Shown: piece after piece, positions 23,995 through 32,935 of the stretch
How positions within the stretch are numbered: position 1 is the first letter of the stretch
Layout of the letters: the number at the start of each line of letters is the position of its first letter
From: Luteimonas saliphila
GTDB taxonomy: Bacteria > Pseudomonadota > Gammaproteobacteria > Xanthomonadales > Xanthomonadaceae
Assembly: GCF_016774335.1 (NCBI RefSeq)
Contig: NZ_JAETWA010000046.1
Location: 186,001-250,000 of the forward strand
Reading direction: 5' to 3'
DNA: 64,000 bases
Notes under the pieces: generated by a model
Told to the model about the DNA's origin: nothing
Databases searched by the model: none
Seen by the model: the letters and a program-made list of their open reading frames with translations, nothing else
Made by a program: the position numbers and the translations under genes

Positions 23995-24540
23995 TCAGCT
24001 GCCCGGGATCAGGACCTTGTCGATCACGTGGATCACGCCATTGCTCGCCTGGACATCGGGACTGACGACGTTCGCGCCGCCGACCGTCACGGCGCTGCCT
24101 GTGGCGGCGATGTCGACCGCGCCGCCCTGGACGGTGGTGGCTTCGTCCAGCGTCACCACGCGGGCGGCCGGGTAGCGTCCCGGCACGACGTGGTAGGTGA
24201 GGATCGCGACCAACTGGTCCTTGTTCTCGGGCTTGAGCAGGTTGTCCAAGGTGCCGGCCGGCAGCGCGGCGAAGGCCGCGTCGGTGGGCGCGAACACGGT
24301 GAACGGACCGGCGCCCTTGAGCGTGTCGACCAGTCCGGCCGCGGCGAGGGCGGCGGCGAGGGTCTTGAATTGGCCGGCCGCGACCGCGGTGTCGACGATG
24401 TCGGCCTGGGCCTGGGAGACGCCGGCCTGCGGTGCGGCCGGCTGCGCGGCGAACGCCAGGGGCGCGGCAAGGCCGAGCGCGAGTGCGGCGACCAGGGCGC
24501 GGACGGGGGTGGTGGGGCGGAGCTGGACTGGATGGGTCAT
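23995..24540 (-). CDS. Secreted fasciclin-domain protein
   Basis: A 181-residue protein with a cleavable signal peptide ([17 protein letters not shown]) and one FAS1 domain ([10 protein letters not shown]...[13 protein letters not shown]...[14 protein letters not shown]). Unlike the second paralogue in the operon it has no lipobox and is probably free in the periplasm or secreted. First gene of the fasciclin/DUF378/fasciclin run; divergent from the cobalamin-type MerR regulator, with 98 bp between start codons. Confidence 0.93.
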   Translation of the reverse strand: MTHPVQLRPTTPVRALVAALALGLAAPLAFAAQPAAPQAGVSQAQADIVDTAVAAGQFKTLAAALAAAGLVDTLKGAGPFTVFAPTDAAFAALPAGTLDNLLKPENKDQLVAILTYHVVPGRYPAARVVTLDEATTVQGGAVDIAATGSAVTVGGANVVSPDVQASNGVIHVIDKVLIPGS

Positions 24541-24596
24541 CGGTGTGGTTCCGGAGTGGGGCAGGTGGCCAGTCTCCGGTGTTCGGCGTTAGGCCG

Positions 24597-24630
24597 TTGT
24601 ACAATTTGTACTTGTACGTATGTTGTACAA
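24597..24630. promoter_or_regulatory. Four TTGTAC boxes with two TTGTACAA palindromes, candidate MerR operator
   Basis: Two identical 8-bp palindromes TTGTACAA lie at 24597-24604 and 24623-24630. Between them TTGTAC occurs twice more, at 24606-24611 and 24612-24617. The cluster fills the gap between the divergent fasciclin operon and the MerR gene and is strikingly AT-rich for this genome. CarH/LitR-type regulators are known to bind tandem palindromic or direct repeats as tetramers, which fits the spacing. Control of both units is inferred. Confidence 0.65.
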
Positions 24631-24638
24631 TCCATCCC

Positions 24639-25556
24639 ATGTTCCCGGTCAAGGCCGCCGCCGATCTCAGCGGGCTCACCCCCGAGACCCTGCGCGCCTG
24701 GGAACGCAGGCACGCGGCCGTCGTGCCGCTGCGCGACGACAAGGGGCGCCGCCTGTACGACGCCGCGATGGTCGAGCGGCTCACCCACCTGCACCGGCTG
24801 ACCGACCGCGGTCATCCGATCCGCGACCTCGCCGCCCTGGATGACGTCGCCCTCGACCAGTTGCTGGAGGAAAGCCGCCACGCCGGGTACGGCGGGGTCG
24901 AGACCCTGCCCGAACGGATGCTGGATGCGATCGCCGATTACCGGGTGGACGTATTCGACCGCGACCTGTCGGTGGCGATCGCGACCCTGCCGATGTCGGT
25001 GCTGGTGGCGCGCGTGGTGACGCCGTTGCTGCGCGAGGTCGGCGTGCGCTGGGCGGACGGGCGGCTCGCGATCGCGCAGGAGCGGCTGGTCAGCAGCCTG
25101 CTGCGCGCGCGCTTCCTGTCGGTGCTCAACCAGCACCCGCGCGAGCAGCGCCCGCGCATCCTGTTCGCCACCCTGCCCGGCGAGCCGCACGAGCTGGGCC
25201 TGCTCGGCGCTGCGCTGCACGCCCACGACGCCGGCGCGCCGGTGCTGTATCTGGGCACCGAACTGCCGGCGCGCGAGCTCGCGCGCGTGGCCGAACGCCT
25301 GGACGTGATGGCGGTGGCGCTCAGTTCGGTCGATCCGGGCCAGGCGCCGGCCGCGCTGGCCGAACTGCGGGTGCTCGACGAGGCGCTGGCGCCCGGCGTG
25401 CCGGTGTGGCTGGGCGGTGCCAACGCGCGCTACCTGGCCGAGGCGCTCGCGCTCGCGCGCGTGCAGGCGCTGACCGATCCCGCGGCCCTGTCGCGCCTGA
25501 TCCGGCGCGAGGCGACGTCGTCGCGTGGCAGGCGGGCCGCGGCGCGGGCAGGATGA
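24639..25556 (+). CDS. MerR-family regulator with cobalamin-binding domain (CarH/LitR-like)
   Basis: A 305-residue protein: MerR HTH (residues 1-70, with TLRAWERRH), a four-helix cap (about 85-165) and a B12-binding Rossmann domain (about 172-300). The B12 motif ExHxxG is intact: EPHELG at 182-187, with His184 as likely lower cobalt ligand. In the cap, the Wx9EH motif of CarH reads Trp138, nine residues, Glu148-Arg149, and the residue after Trp is Ala, not His. Adenosylcobalamin binding is thus plausible, but the light-driven bis-His adduct of CarH may not form. Divergent from the fasciclin operon over a TTGTAC cluster, which it probably represses. Confidence 0.88.
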   Translation: MFPVKAAADLSGLTPETLRAWERRHAAVVPLRDDKGRRLYDAAMVERLTHLHRLTDRGHPIRDLAALDDVALDQLLEESRHAGYGGVETLPERMLDAIADYRVDVFDRDLSVAIATLPMSVLVARVVTPLLREVGVRWADGRLAIAQERLVSSLLRARFLSVLNQHPREQRPRILFATLPGEPHELGLLGAALHAHDAGAPVLYLGTELPARELARVAERLDVMAVALSSVDPGQAPAALAELRVLDEALAPGVPVWLGGANARYLAEALALARVQALTDPAALSRLIRREATSSRGRRAAARAG

Positions 25557-25625
25557 TGCGCTTCGCGGCAATGCCGATGGCGGTGGCGGTGCTCCGCTCC
25601 GGCACATCGGCGAAACGCGCCATAG

Positions 25626-25652
25626 AAAAAGCCCCGGCTGGTGCCGGGGCTT
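25626..25652 (-). terminator. Rho-independent terminator of the DUF2383 gene
   Basis: A perfect 10-bp stem AAGCCCCGGC/GCCGGGGCTT (25629-25638 and 25643-25652) with a TGGT loop. Read on the minus strand it is followed by TTTTTC, 40 bases after the stop codon at 25692. A textbook intrinsic terminator for the leftward gene; the U-run also limits read-through into merR from the right. Confidence 0.85.
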
Positions 25653-25691
25653 CTGTCGGTCGTGCGGGGCGCGTTGCGCGATGCCTCGAAC

Positions 25692-26147
25692 TCAGCTCGC
25701 GGCCTTCAGCGCCTGCTTGTGGTTGCGCATGATGTCGTGGCATTCGACGACGCGAGGCATCAGCCGCTCGGCGGCCATGCGTGCCTGGGCGGGAGTGTCG
25801 TCGTCCTTCAGGGTGTCCTTTAACGCCTTCAGCAGGCGGTCCTCGGATTCCTCGAGCTCGGCGACGTAGGCATAGTTGGTATCGCCCAGCGCGGCGCGCG
25901 CCTTGCCGTACAGCTGGTGCATCGAGCCCACCATGGTGCCGTGGTCGGCCGGATCGCCACCGGTCGCGGCGACGTCCGCACTCAGCGTGGTCACGATCTC
26001 CTGCTTGTGCGCGGCCATCTGGCTGAACAGCGTCGCCAGGCGCGGATCCTTCACCTTGCCCGCGGCCTCGGTGTAGAACTCGCCGCCGTCGCGCGCGATC
26101 TCGATCAGGTCGTTCAGGCTGTGCTGGATCTTCTTTTCCACGTTCAT
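25692..26147 (-). CDS. PA2169-type four-helix-bundle protein (DUF2383)
   Basis: A 151-residue all-helical protein with ferritin-like layout: IQHSLNDLIEIARDGGEFYTEAA, FSQMAAHKQEIV and the C-terminal VVECHDIMRNHKQALK segments match DUF2383 (PA2169 family), which often accompanies stress-response genes. Glu/His residues could form a metal site, but this is not shown for the family. The ATG has GAGGAG eight bases upstream and the gene ends in a clear terminator, so it is a monocistronic unit. Confidence 0.9.
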   Translation of the reverse strand: MNVEKKIQHSLNDLIEIARDGGEFYTEAAGKVKDPRLATLFSQMAAHKQEIVTTLSADVAATGGDPADHGTMVGSMHQLYGKARAALGDTNYAYVAELEESEDRLLKALKDTLKDDDTPAQARMAAERLMPRVVECHDIMRNHKQALKAAS

Positions 26148-26377
26148 GTGATGTCTCCTCAATGTGTGGGCACCAGTGTCCACCAGGAGGCATCAAGGCA
26201 ACGTGCAATCGGCGCGCGGGACTGAACGCGACCTCAGCTTTGCGTGGACGGCGTGAGCGCGGTGGTTGCCATGGTCCGTTCGTCCCACGCGGCCGCTGGC
26301 GCCTGCCGCGCTTGCGGTAACGCGCCGATCGCCATCGAACGCGCCCGACGTTGCACCGCGGCATGACGCCTCGCCTG

Positions 26378-27445
26378 TTACGGCTCGGTCTGCCCGAGCG
26401 CTTCGCGCAGCGCGCCGTCTTCCGCTTCCAGCGCGGCGATCGCGTCCGCGCGCTCGTTGACGAAGCGCTCGGCGACGCCGCGCTGCACCGCGGCGGAATT
26501 GCTGCTGAAGTGCACGAGCTCGCCGTTGCGGTCGACCCGGCCGCGTTCGTCGTAGACCGCATCGATCACGGCGCGGTCGAAGCCCGCCTCCCAGTCCTGC
26601 ACGCCGGCCGCGCGCACGTCGGCGATCGCGTCGGCGACGATATTGCTGCGCGGGCCGTGCTGCACGGCGGTGGACCAGGCCACGTTCTGCAAGGCGCGCG
26701 AATGCTGCGACAGGTCGACGCCGGCGGTGGCGATGCCGCCGTCGACGCCGGCCACGGTGGTGCGCTGCTCGACGCGCGCCGCCTGCGGATCGTAGTGGGT
26801 GCGTTCGATGTAGTCGTGCTGCGCCTGCTGGAAGGCCTCGGGCTCGCGCGCGGCCACGTCGCGCCAGGTCTGGCTGAACCCGGGCGTGCCCGCCCGCTGT
26901 CCCGCGAACTCGGCAGCCCACTGTGCGCCTTCGGTGGCCAGGAATTCCTGCGGGCGTCCGGCCGCGGTCGAGAGCTGGTAGCTGCCGTAGGAGACGCCGC
27001 CGATGTCGCCGCGGCCGGTCGACACCGTGCCGGGCCCGCGATTGCCGGTTTCGTACTGCGCCGACAGCGAGCCGATCTCCGGCTTGTCGACCGGCGGCGC
27101 GACGCTGATCGTCTGCCCCGGCTGCACCGTCTCGGGGTTGGTGATGTCGTTGGCGATCGCGAGTTCGCGCACGGTGATGCCGAACGCGGTGGCGACGTCC
27201 TGCAGGGTCTGGCCCGGCTGCATCGTGTAGCAGACCGGCCCCGAGAGCGCGATCGGCGTCTGTGTCGCGATCGCGTCGGCGACCGCGCGTTGCGCGGCGG
27301 GATTGTCGAACGTGACCGCATCGAGCGCGTCGGACGCGCTGGTGGTGGCCGACGTGCTCGAGGCGCTCGAGGCCTGGGTATTGCCCTGCACGTCCTGCGA
27401 ATGATCGCGGCTGTCCGCACTGCCGACGCCGTTGCTGCTGTCCAT
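26378..27445 (-). CDS. LysM protein with lysozyme/chitosanase-like domain, no signal peptide
   Basis: A 355-residue protein: a Ser/Thr/Ala-rich N-terminus (1-60), one LysM domain (about 73-115, PGQTLQDVATAFGITVREL), then a catalytic-looking domain from about 120 with SAQYETGNRGPG, GGVSYGSYQLS, WRDVAA, QAQHDYI and NVAWSTAVQHGP. These motifs recall the lysozyme-like domain often attached to VgrG-related or phage-tail proteins; the Glu in YETGN is the candidate acid. No Sec signal is visible, so export would need a contact-dependent system or lysis. Could be a peptidoglycan-attacking effector or a housekeeping hydrolase; no immunity gene is evident beside it. Confidence 0.75.
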   Translation of the reverse strand: MDSSNGVGSADSRDHSQDVQGNTQASSASSTSATTSASDALDAVTFDNPAAQRAVADAIATQTPIALSGPVCYTMQPGQTLQDVATAFGITVRELAIANDITNPETVQPGQTISVAPPVDKPEIGSLSAQYETGNRGPGTVSTGRGDIGGVSYGSYQLSTAAGRPQEFLATEGAQWAAEFAGQRAGTPGFSQTWRDVAAREPEAFQQAQHDYIERTHYDPQAARVEQRTTVAGVDGGIATAGVDLSQHSRALQNVAWSTAVQHGPRSNIVADAIADVRAAGVQDWEAGFDRAVIDAVYDERGRVDRNGELVHFSSNSAAVQRGVAERFVNERADAIAALEAEDGALREALGQTEP

Positions 27446-27533
27446 GGCTCTATGTTCCGCACGCGGGGGTCCGACAGGAATAACCCGGGCGGCGGCGACT
27501 CACATCCTCGGGTCGACCCCAGTGCGCGTGCGC

Positions 27534-28238
27534 TCAGTCACGGTTCCAGCACGCGGCGGGCAGCGGCGCGCACGCTTCGAAGAGCTTCGTCGCGGCCGTG
27601 CGCCGGTAGGTGCCGGCCATCGCCGTGCCCATCGGGCAATGCTCGAACCCGCCCTCCAGTTGCGCGCGGTCGCCCTGCAAGGTCAGCACCATTCGCGGCG
27701 CGGACTGCAGGTCGGTGGCATCGAGGCCGCCGATATCGCTTTCGAACGGAACCAGGGTCGCATCGATGCGCCCGCCTTCCAGCGGCCCTTCGGCGACCGC
27801 CTGGCAATCGGCGGCGACCCCGGCGCCGTCGACCGGATCGCCGCCCCCGTGCACCTCGATGCGGTACTCGCCGGCGCGACCGGGGAGCGCGACCACGCGC
27901 AGCTCCGATCCCAGCGGGGGCGCCATGGCGTAGACGCCCTCGGGCGAGATCGCCCGCCCGTCTGCCCGGGCGGGCGGCGGTGGGGAAGCGGGAGAGGAAG
28001 AGGAGGCAGGGGAAGATGCATAGGACGCCAACGGGGGAGTGGGCGCCGACGTCGCTGCGGGTGTGTGGACGCGCGAGGCCGTTGGCGTCTCCAGCGTCTC
28101 CGGCGTGCCCGCGGTCGACTCCGGCGTAGCCGTCGGTGTGCGCGACCCGCACCCCGCGAGCAGCAGGACGAACATGCAGGACAGGGTGATGGGGCGGGCC
28201 GCGGATGCGGCGCGCGTGCAGCAACCGGTCGAGGCCAT
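27534..28238 (-). CDS. Lipoprotein of unknown function
   Basis: A 234-residue lipoprotein: Arg-containing n-region, hydrophobic SCMFVLLLAGC with lipobox Cys30-31, a long Thr/Pro/Ala/Ser linker (about 35-95) and a beta-rich domain (about 95-234) with two further cysteines (ADCQAV, HCPMG) and a CAPLPAACW end. The linker suggests it projects into the periplasm. It lies 88 bp downstream of the LysM gene on the same strand and may share its transcript. No family recognised. Confidence 0.7.
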   Translation of the reverse strand: MASTGCCTRAASAARPITLSCMFVLLLAGCGSRTPTATPESTAGTPETLETPTASRVHTPAATSAPTPPLASYASSPASSSSPASPPPPARADGRAISPEGVYAMAPPLGSELRVVALPGRAGEYRIEVHGGGDPVDGAGVAADCQAVAEGPLEGGRIDATLVPFESDIGGLDATDLQSAPRMVLTLQGDRAQLEGGFEHCPMGTAMAGTYRRTAATKLFEACAPLPAACWNRD

Positions 28239-28491
28239 GCGTGTCTCCGGGGCGTTGAGCGGGCAACGATAGCGCGCCGCGCCCGGGCATGCCGTGAGCG
28301 GCGCCGCACGGTGGACAGACGCGGTGGTGTCAGCCCCGCGTCTGGGGGTCCGCAACTCTTTTTGCATTCGCCGCTTGCGAGGCGCGTGGTTCTTTCCTTC
28401 CCCGCCTGCGGGGCATTGCCCCTTCACGGGTGGAAGGTGCCCAAGGCGGATGGGGGTGCGCCATCGCCGCGCGCAGGGCCGGTACCCCGGC

Positions 28492-28700
28492 ATCCCGGAT
28501 GCGGCCTGCGGCCTTATCCGGGCTACGGCCGCAGGCGGCCGTGCGAGCGGCTATTTCTCACCCGGCCCGGCGCAGCGCGCCGGGCGTTCGGCAGGACTGC
28601 ACGGCAGTGCCGTGCAAGCAGTCCTCCCTCACCCAGCCCGGCGCAGCGCGCCGGGCGTTCGGAGCGGCCGCACGGCAGTGCCGTGCAAGCGGCCGTTCCT
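28492..28700. repeat. REP element followed by two 71-bp hairpin repeats (and a degenerate third)
   Basis: A REP-like core lies at 28492-28526. Two direct repeats then start at 28559 and 28630, sharing CCCGGCGCAGCGCGCCGGGC and an inner hairpin CACGGCA-G-TGCCGTG. The outer stem differs between copies but remains complementary: GGACTGC/GCAGTCC in copy 1, CGGCCGC/GCGGCCG in copy 2. A degenerate upstream relative ends near 28560. The array is in the 3' region of htpG (minus strand) and has no T-run. The remainder of the 461-bp spacer holds no gene. Confidence 0.75.
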
Positions 28701-30598
28701 CATCCCGCCAGCAGCCGGTTCATGCGCTGCACGAAGGCGGCCGGATCCGGCAGCGGGGCGCCGGCGGCGAGTTCGGCCTGTTCCAGCAGCAGGTGGGCGA
28801 GGTCGGCGGCGCGCGCGTCGTCGTGTTCGCCGAGCAGCCTCTGCAGCAGCGGGTGGCGCGGATTGACCTCGAGCACCGGCTTGCCACCGGGCACATCCTG
28901 GCCGGCCTCGCGCAGCAGGCGCGCCAGGTGCGGCGCCATCTCGTACTCCGACAGGGCCAGGCAGGCCGGCGAGTCGGTCAGGCGCGCGGACACGCGCACG
29001 TCCTCGACCCGCTCGCCGAGCAGGCCCTTGATGCGTTCGAGCAGCGGCGCCGCCGCCTGCGAGGCCTCGGCCTGCTTCGCCTTCTCAGCCTCGTCCAGCG
29101 GCAGTTCGCCCTTGGCGACGTGGCGCAGCGGCTTGCCGGCGTACTCGCGCAGGTGGCCGAGCATCCATTCGTCGATGCGGTCGGACATCAGCAGCACCTC
29201 GATGCCGCGCGCGCGGAACGCCTCCAGCTGCGGGCTGCCGGCCGCGGCGCGGTAGCCGTCGGCGGTGACGTACCAGATCGCGTCCTGGCCCTCGGCCATG
29301 CGGCCGACGTAGTCGTCCAGCGACACCGTCTGCGCCTCGCCTTCGCCCCGGGTGGAAGCGAACCGCAGCAGCTTCGCGATCCGCTCGCGGTTGGCATGGT
29401 CCTCGACGATGCCTTCCTTGAGCGTATTGCCGAAGGCCTTGATGAAGGCGGCGAAGGTGTCCGGCTCGTCGCGCGAGAGCTTCTCGACCAGGTCCAGGAC
29501 GCGCTTCACGCACGCGCCCCGGATGCGTTCGAGCTGGCGGTTGTGCTGCAGGATCTCGCGGCTGACGTTGAGCGGCAGGTCGTCGGCGTCCACCACGCCG
29601 CGCACGAAGCGCAGGTAGTTCGGCAGCAGTTCTTCCGCGGCGTCCATGATGAAGACGCGCTTGATGTAGAGCTTGAGCCCCTTGCGCTCGTCGCGCCCGC
29701 CCATCATCAGGTCGAACGGCGGCTGCGAGGGCAGGTACAGCAGGGTGGTGAAGCTCTGGCTGCCCTCGACCCGGTTGTGCGACCAGGCCGCGGCGTCGTT
29801 GAAGTCGTGGCCGAGCGACTTGTAGAAGTTCTGGTATTCCTCGTCGGTGATCTCGCTCTTCGGACGGGTCCACAGCGCGGAGGCGTCGTTGGCCGTTTCC
29901 CACTGCGGTGCTTCGTCCGTCTTCTCTTCGTCTTCCCCGGCGGCAGCGGCTTCCTTCGGCATGCGGATCGGGAACGCAACGTGGTCGGAATACTTGCGCA
30001 CCAGCGCCCGCAGCTTCCAGCCGTCGAGGAATTCGTCCTCGTCCGCCTTCAGATGCAGCACCACGGTGGTGCCGCGCTGGTCGAGCGTGGCGGATTCGAG
30101 CGTGTACTCGCCGCGGCCGTCGCTCTCCCACTTCACGCCGGCGTCGGGGGCGTCGCCGGCGCGGCGGGTGAGCACGGTGACCCGGTCGGCGACCACGAAG
30201 GCGGAGTAGAAGCCCACGCCGAACTGGCCTATCAGGCGCGCGTCGGCCTTCTGTTCGCTGCCCAGCGCCTCGAGGAAGCGGCGGGTCCCGGAGCTGGCGA
30301 TGCTGCCGATGTTGGCCACCACCTCGTCGCGGCTCATGCCGATGCCGGTGTCGGCGATGGTGATCGTGCGCGCGTCCTTGTCCCAGCTGACGTCGATGTG
30401 CAGCTCGCCGGCGCCCGACAGCAGCTCGGGCTTGGCGATGGCCTCGAAGCGCAGCTTGTCGCAGGCATCGGAGGCGTTGGAAATCAGCTCGCGCAGGAAG
30501 ATCTCCTTGTGCGAGTACAGCGAGTGCGTGACCAGGTGCAGCACCTGGGCGACCTCGGCTTCGAACTTGCGGGTTTCGGTGGTGGTGGCGTCGGTCAT
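28700..30598 (-). CDS. htpG: Molecular chaperone HtpG (Hsp90)
   Basis: A full-length 632-residue Hsp90. The N-terminal GHKL ATPase has [22 protein letters not shown] and [11 protein letters not shown]. The middle domain carries the NVSREILQ catalytic-arginine segment and the C-terminal dimerisation domain is present. It assists maturation of client proteins in the cytosol and is usually heat-induced. A Glu/Asp/Ala-rich insertion at about 215-232 ([15 protein letters not shown]) is a lineage-specific charged loop. Divergent from the YdeI-like gene with an 85-bp shared promoter region. Confidence 0.98.
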   Translation of the reverse strand: MTDATTTETRKFEAEVAQVLHLVTHSLYSHKEIFLRELISNASDACDKLRFEAIAKPELLSGAGELHIDVSWDKDARTITIADTGIGMSRDEVVANIGSIASSGTRRFLEALGSEQKADARLIGQFGVGFYSAFVVADRVTVLTRRAGDAPDAGVKWESDGRGEYTLESATLDQRGTTVVLHLKADEDEFLDGWKLRALVRKYSDHVAFPIRMPKEAAAAGEDEEKTDEAPQWETANDASALWTRPKSEITDEEYQNFYKSLGHDFNDAAAWSHNRVEGSQSFTTLLYLPSQPPFDLMMGGRDERKGLKLYIKRVFIMDAAEELLPNYLRFVRGVVDADDLPLNVSREILQHNRQLERIRGACVKRVLDLVEKLSRDEPDTFAAFIKAFGNTLKEGIVEDHANRERIAKLLRFASTRGEGEAQTVSLDDYVGRMAEGQDAIWYVTADGYRAAAGSPQLEAFRARGIEVLLMSDRIDEWMLGHLREYAGKPLRHVAKGELPLDEAEKAKQAEASQAAAPLLERIKGLLGERVEDVRVSARLTDSPACLALSEYEMAPHLARLLREAGQDVPGGKPVLEVNPRHPLLQRLLGEHDDARAADLAHLLLEQAELAAGAPLPDPAAFVQRMNRLLAG

Positions 30599-30683
30599 GG
30601 ACCCTTCCCTTGCATGGCCAGGCAGGCCGCGGATATGCGTGCGCCGGCGGCGATTTCAAGCGTGCCGGTGCTATCTTTCGCGC

Positions 30684-31235
30684 ATGGACAAGGCCCCTGC
30701 CGGCATCCGGTTCAAGGCGAGGCTGCAGCGCCCGGCGCAGCCCAAAGGCGCTGCGTGGCGGTTCCTGGTGCTGCCTGCGGCGGCCAGCGTCAGGCTGCCC
30801 ACGCGCAGCATGGTCACCGTCGACGGCACCCTCGAAGGCCAGCCGTTCCAGGCCACGCTGGAGCCGGACGGCCAGGGCAGCCACTGGCTGAAGGTGGAGA
30901 AGAAGCTGCGCGAGGCCGCGGGCGTCGACGCCCGCGACACAGTCGCGCTGGAAATCGCGCCGGTGGCGCGCGAGCCCGAGCCGAAGGTGCCGGCGGACCT
31001 GCGCCGCGCCCTGGCCGCGCATCCGGCCGCGCTCGCGACCTGGAAGGACATCACCGCCGTCGCACGGCGCGACTGGATCCACTGGATCACCTCGGGCAAG
31101 AAGGCGGAGACGCGCCTCAAGCGCATCGCCACCGCCTGCGACAAGCTCGCGTCCGGCATGCGCCGCGCCTGCTGCTTCGACCGCTCGGGCATGTACAGCC
31201 TGGGCAACATGGGCCCGCCCGAGGCGGCGGAATAG
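30684..31235 (+). CDS. YdeI/OmdA-family protein (DUF1905 plus OmdA domain)
   Basis: A 183-residue protein with an N-terminal DUF1905 beta-barrel-like domain (KGAAWRFLVLP, STVTVDG-like core) and a C-terminal bacteriocin-protection YdeI/OmdA domain (DLRRALAAHP, WKDI, WIHWITSGKKAETRLKRI). YdeI-type proteins were linked to resistance to cationic peptides in enterics; the biochemical role remains unclear. No signal peptide. Divergent from htpG. Confidence 0.9.
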   Translation: MDKAPAGIRFKARLQRPAQPKGAAWRFLVLPAAASVRLPTRSMVTVDGTLEGQPFQATLEPDGQGSHWLKVEKKLREAAGVDARDTVALEIAPVAREPEPKVPADLRRALAAHPAALATWKDITAVARRDWIHWITSGKKAETRLKRIATACDKLASGMRRACCFDRSGMYSLGNMGPPEAAE

Positions 31236-31363
31236 GCACCTGCGCCGCGCGCATGGCGCGCACACCGCACGGACGCGTGGCATGCGACAGGCTTGACGGG
31301 ATGGCCCGCGCCGGTGGATGTTTCGGCGCATGCGCTGAAGCGACGCGCGGGGGGGAGGGGAGC

Positions 31364-31939
31364 ATGAAGACAGCCTGGAAGGTCCGGCAGGCCATTGGCC
31401 TGCTGGTATTGTGCGTCGCGGGCCTGGCGCAGGCCTCGCCCAGGGTCGGCGAGCCCTCGCCGGTCGACCTGCTCGGGAAGACGCCCGAGGGCGAGGAGGT
31501 CCGCATCAGCGCGCACCTCGGCAAGGCGATGGTGGTGAGCTTCTGGGCCTCGTGGTGCGGCTACTGCCGCAAGCAGTTCCCGCTGCTGGACCATCTCCAG
31601 AGCGAGGTCGGCACGGATCGGTTGCGCGTGGTGGTGGTGAACTTCAAGGAACCTGCCGCCGATTACCGCAGCATTCGCCGCGCGCTGCGCAAGTCGCCGG
31701 TGACCTGGACGCATGATCGCGATGGCGCGCTTTCCGATGCCTTCGGCGTGACGGGAGTCCCGCGCATGTACATCTTCGACAAGGCCGGCACCCTGGTCGC
31801 GATCCGCAGCGGCTATTCGGAGGAAGGCGCGGTGCGGACGATCGAAATTCTCAACGAGGTGCTCGCCCGCCCCGCGCCGGCGGCCGATCCGGCCCCGGCC
31901 GCCGAAGTCGTCGCAACCGCGTCCGGACTCCAGACCTGA
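31364..31939 (+). CDS. TlpA/ResA-like periplasmic thioredoxin
   Basis: A 191-residue protein with a signal sequence (IGLLVLCVAGLAQA), a thioredoxin-fold domain of the TlpA group (SFWASWCGYCRKQF; active site CGYC at about 68-71) and the cis-Pro motif VTGVPRMYIFD. A Pro/Ala-rich tail follows. It should act as a thiol reductant or disulfide isomerase in the periplasm. The ATG has a strong purine-rich ribosome site (GGGGGAGGGG). It stands alone after the YdeI-like gene, 128 bp away. Confidence 0.93.
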   Translation: MKTAWKVRQAIGLLVLCVAGLAQASPRVGEPSPVDLLGKTPEGEEVRISAHLGKAMVVSFWASWCGYCRKQFPLLDHLQSEVGTDRLRVVVVNFKEPAADYRSIRRALRKSPVTWTHDRDGALSDAFGVTGVPRMYIFDKAGTLVAIRSGYSEEGAVRTIEILNEVLARPAPAADPAPAAEVVATASGLQT

Positions 31940-32056
31940 AGCGGGCGCGGCCCGCCGCGCGGCATGGCGCCTGGCGGTCCCGCGTTCCCGGCTTCTGGCG
32001 GCATCGACAACCCGCGCATCCGCCTGCCACCGGGCCCGAAGGCCTAGTGCGTCGGA

Positions 32057-32551
32057 TCAGGCCGTCGGTTGGCCGGTGTGCGGGGTATGGATCAGCCGCG
32101 CCAGGTCGAAGCCGTGGTGTTCGGCGATGGCGAGGTAGTGGCCGCGGGTGGTTTCGTCGAGCTTCGGCTCGCGTGCGAGCAGCCACAGGTACCTGCGATC
32201 GGGGCTGCCGACCAGCGAGACGCTGTAGTCCGGCGCCAGCGCGACGATCCAGTAGTCGCCCCGGGTGAAGGGAATCCAGCGCAGGCCTTCGGGCAGGAAG
32301 CTCACCTCCAGCCGGCTGCCGCTGTCGTCGATGGCGCGCGCCTCGCCCACTGCCTCCTCGACCTCGCCGTTGCGGCGCATGCGGTTGCGCACTTCGACCT
32401 TGCCGTCGTCCTGCAGCGTGAAGTGCGCGGAAATGTCGGTGGCATCTTCCGGCTCGTGGCGCATCGACAGACGCGCGATCTCGTACCAGGTGCCCATGTA
32501 GCGCGCGATGTCGACGTGGGCGACGGTGGCCGGTTCGGGATGGTCGGGCAT
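32057..32551 (-). CDS. Blc-like bacterial lipocalin
   Basis: A 164-residue lipocalin: the first structural motif YMGTWYEIARL (18-28) and the LPEGLRWIPFTRGDYWIVAL and YLWLLAREPKL segments match Blc. Blc is normally a lipoprotein, but here no signal peptide or lipobox precedes the domain, so this is a cytoplasmic-type lipocalin like several proteobacterial homologues. It probably binds lysophospholipid or another lipid. The ATG at 32551 has AGGACG upstream. Confidence 0.92.
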   Translation of the reverse strand: MPDHPEPATVAHVDIARYMGTWYEIARLSMRHEPEDATDISAHFTLQDDGKVEVRNRMRRNGEVEEAVGEARAIDDSGSRLEVSFLPEGLRWIPFTRGDYWIVALAPDYSVSLVGSPDRRYLWLLAREPKLDETTRGHYLAIAEHHGFDLARLIHTPHTGQPTA

Positions 32552-32693
32552 GGGACGTCCTGCGCACTGCGGAGCGTGGGGCGCACAGGTATAGGCGCCG
32601 CACGGTGAAGTCGTCGTCGTCGCGGCCGCACGCCGCCTGCGGTGCACGTGGCGCGCCATGCCGCGCGTCCCGGACGCACCCGACGCGGCCCCG

Positions 32694-32925
32694 TCAGCGC
32701 GCGGCGTAGCGCCCCACCAGCGCGACCGCGCCGCGCAACATCCTCGCGCTGCATGCGCTCGCCGAGCGGCGCGGACTGCCGGCGCGCTTCGTCGCTGTCG
32801 GCGAAGGCGATGGCCTCGCCCAGTTGCGCGGCGCTGATCGCGAGGGCATGGCCGGGCGCGGCCAGCGGATGGGTGTCGCCTTCGGCGCTGCCGGTCAGGA
32901 GCAGGATCTTCATCCGCCCGATCAT
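32694..32925 (-). pseudogene. Decayed gene, possibly NAD(P)H-dependent FMN reductase
   Basis: The frame from 32925 (or ATG 32913) begins MKILLLTGSAEGDTHPLA, like the first strand and phosphate loop of NADPH-dependent FMN reductases, then jumps directly to a helical ending (ISAAQLGEAIAFADSDEARR). The distance to a stop in the expected place is not a multiple of three: a frame shift near 32740 switches to LRGAVALVGRYAAR and a stop at 32694. The middle of the normal ~180-residue protein is absent. Read as an internal deletion with later frameshift. Family identity is a guess from the N-terminus. Confidence 0.4.
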
Positions 32926-32935
32926 GGCCGTCGCG

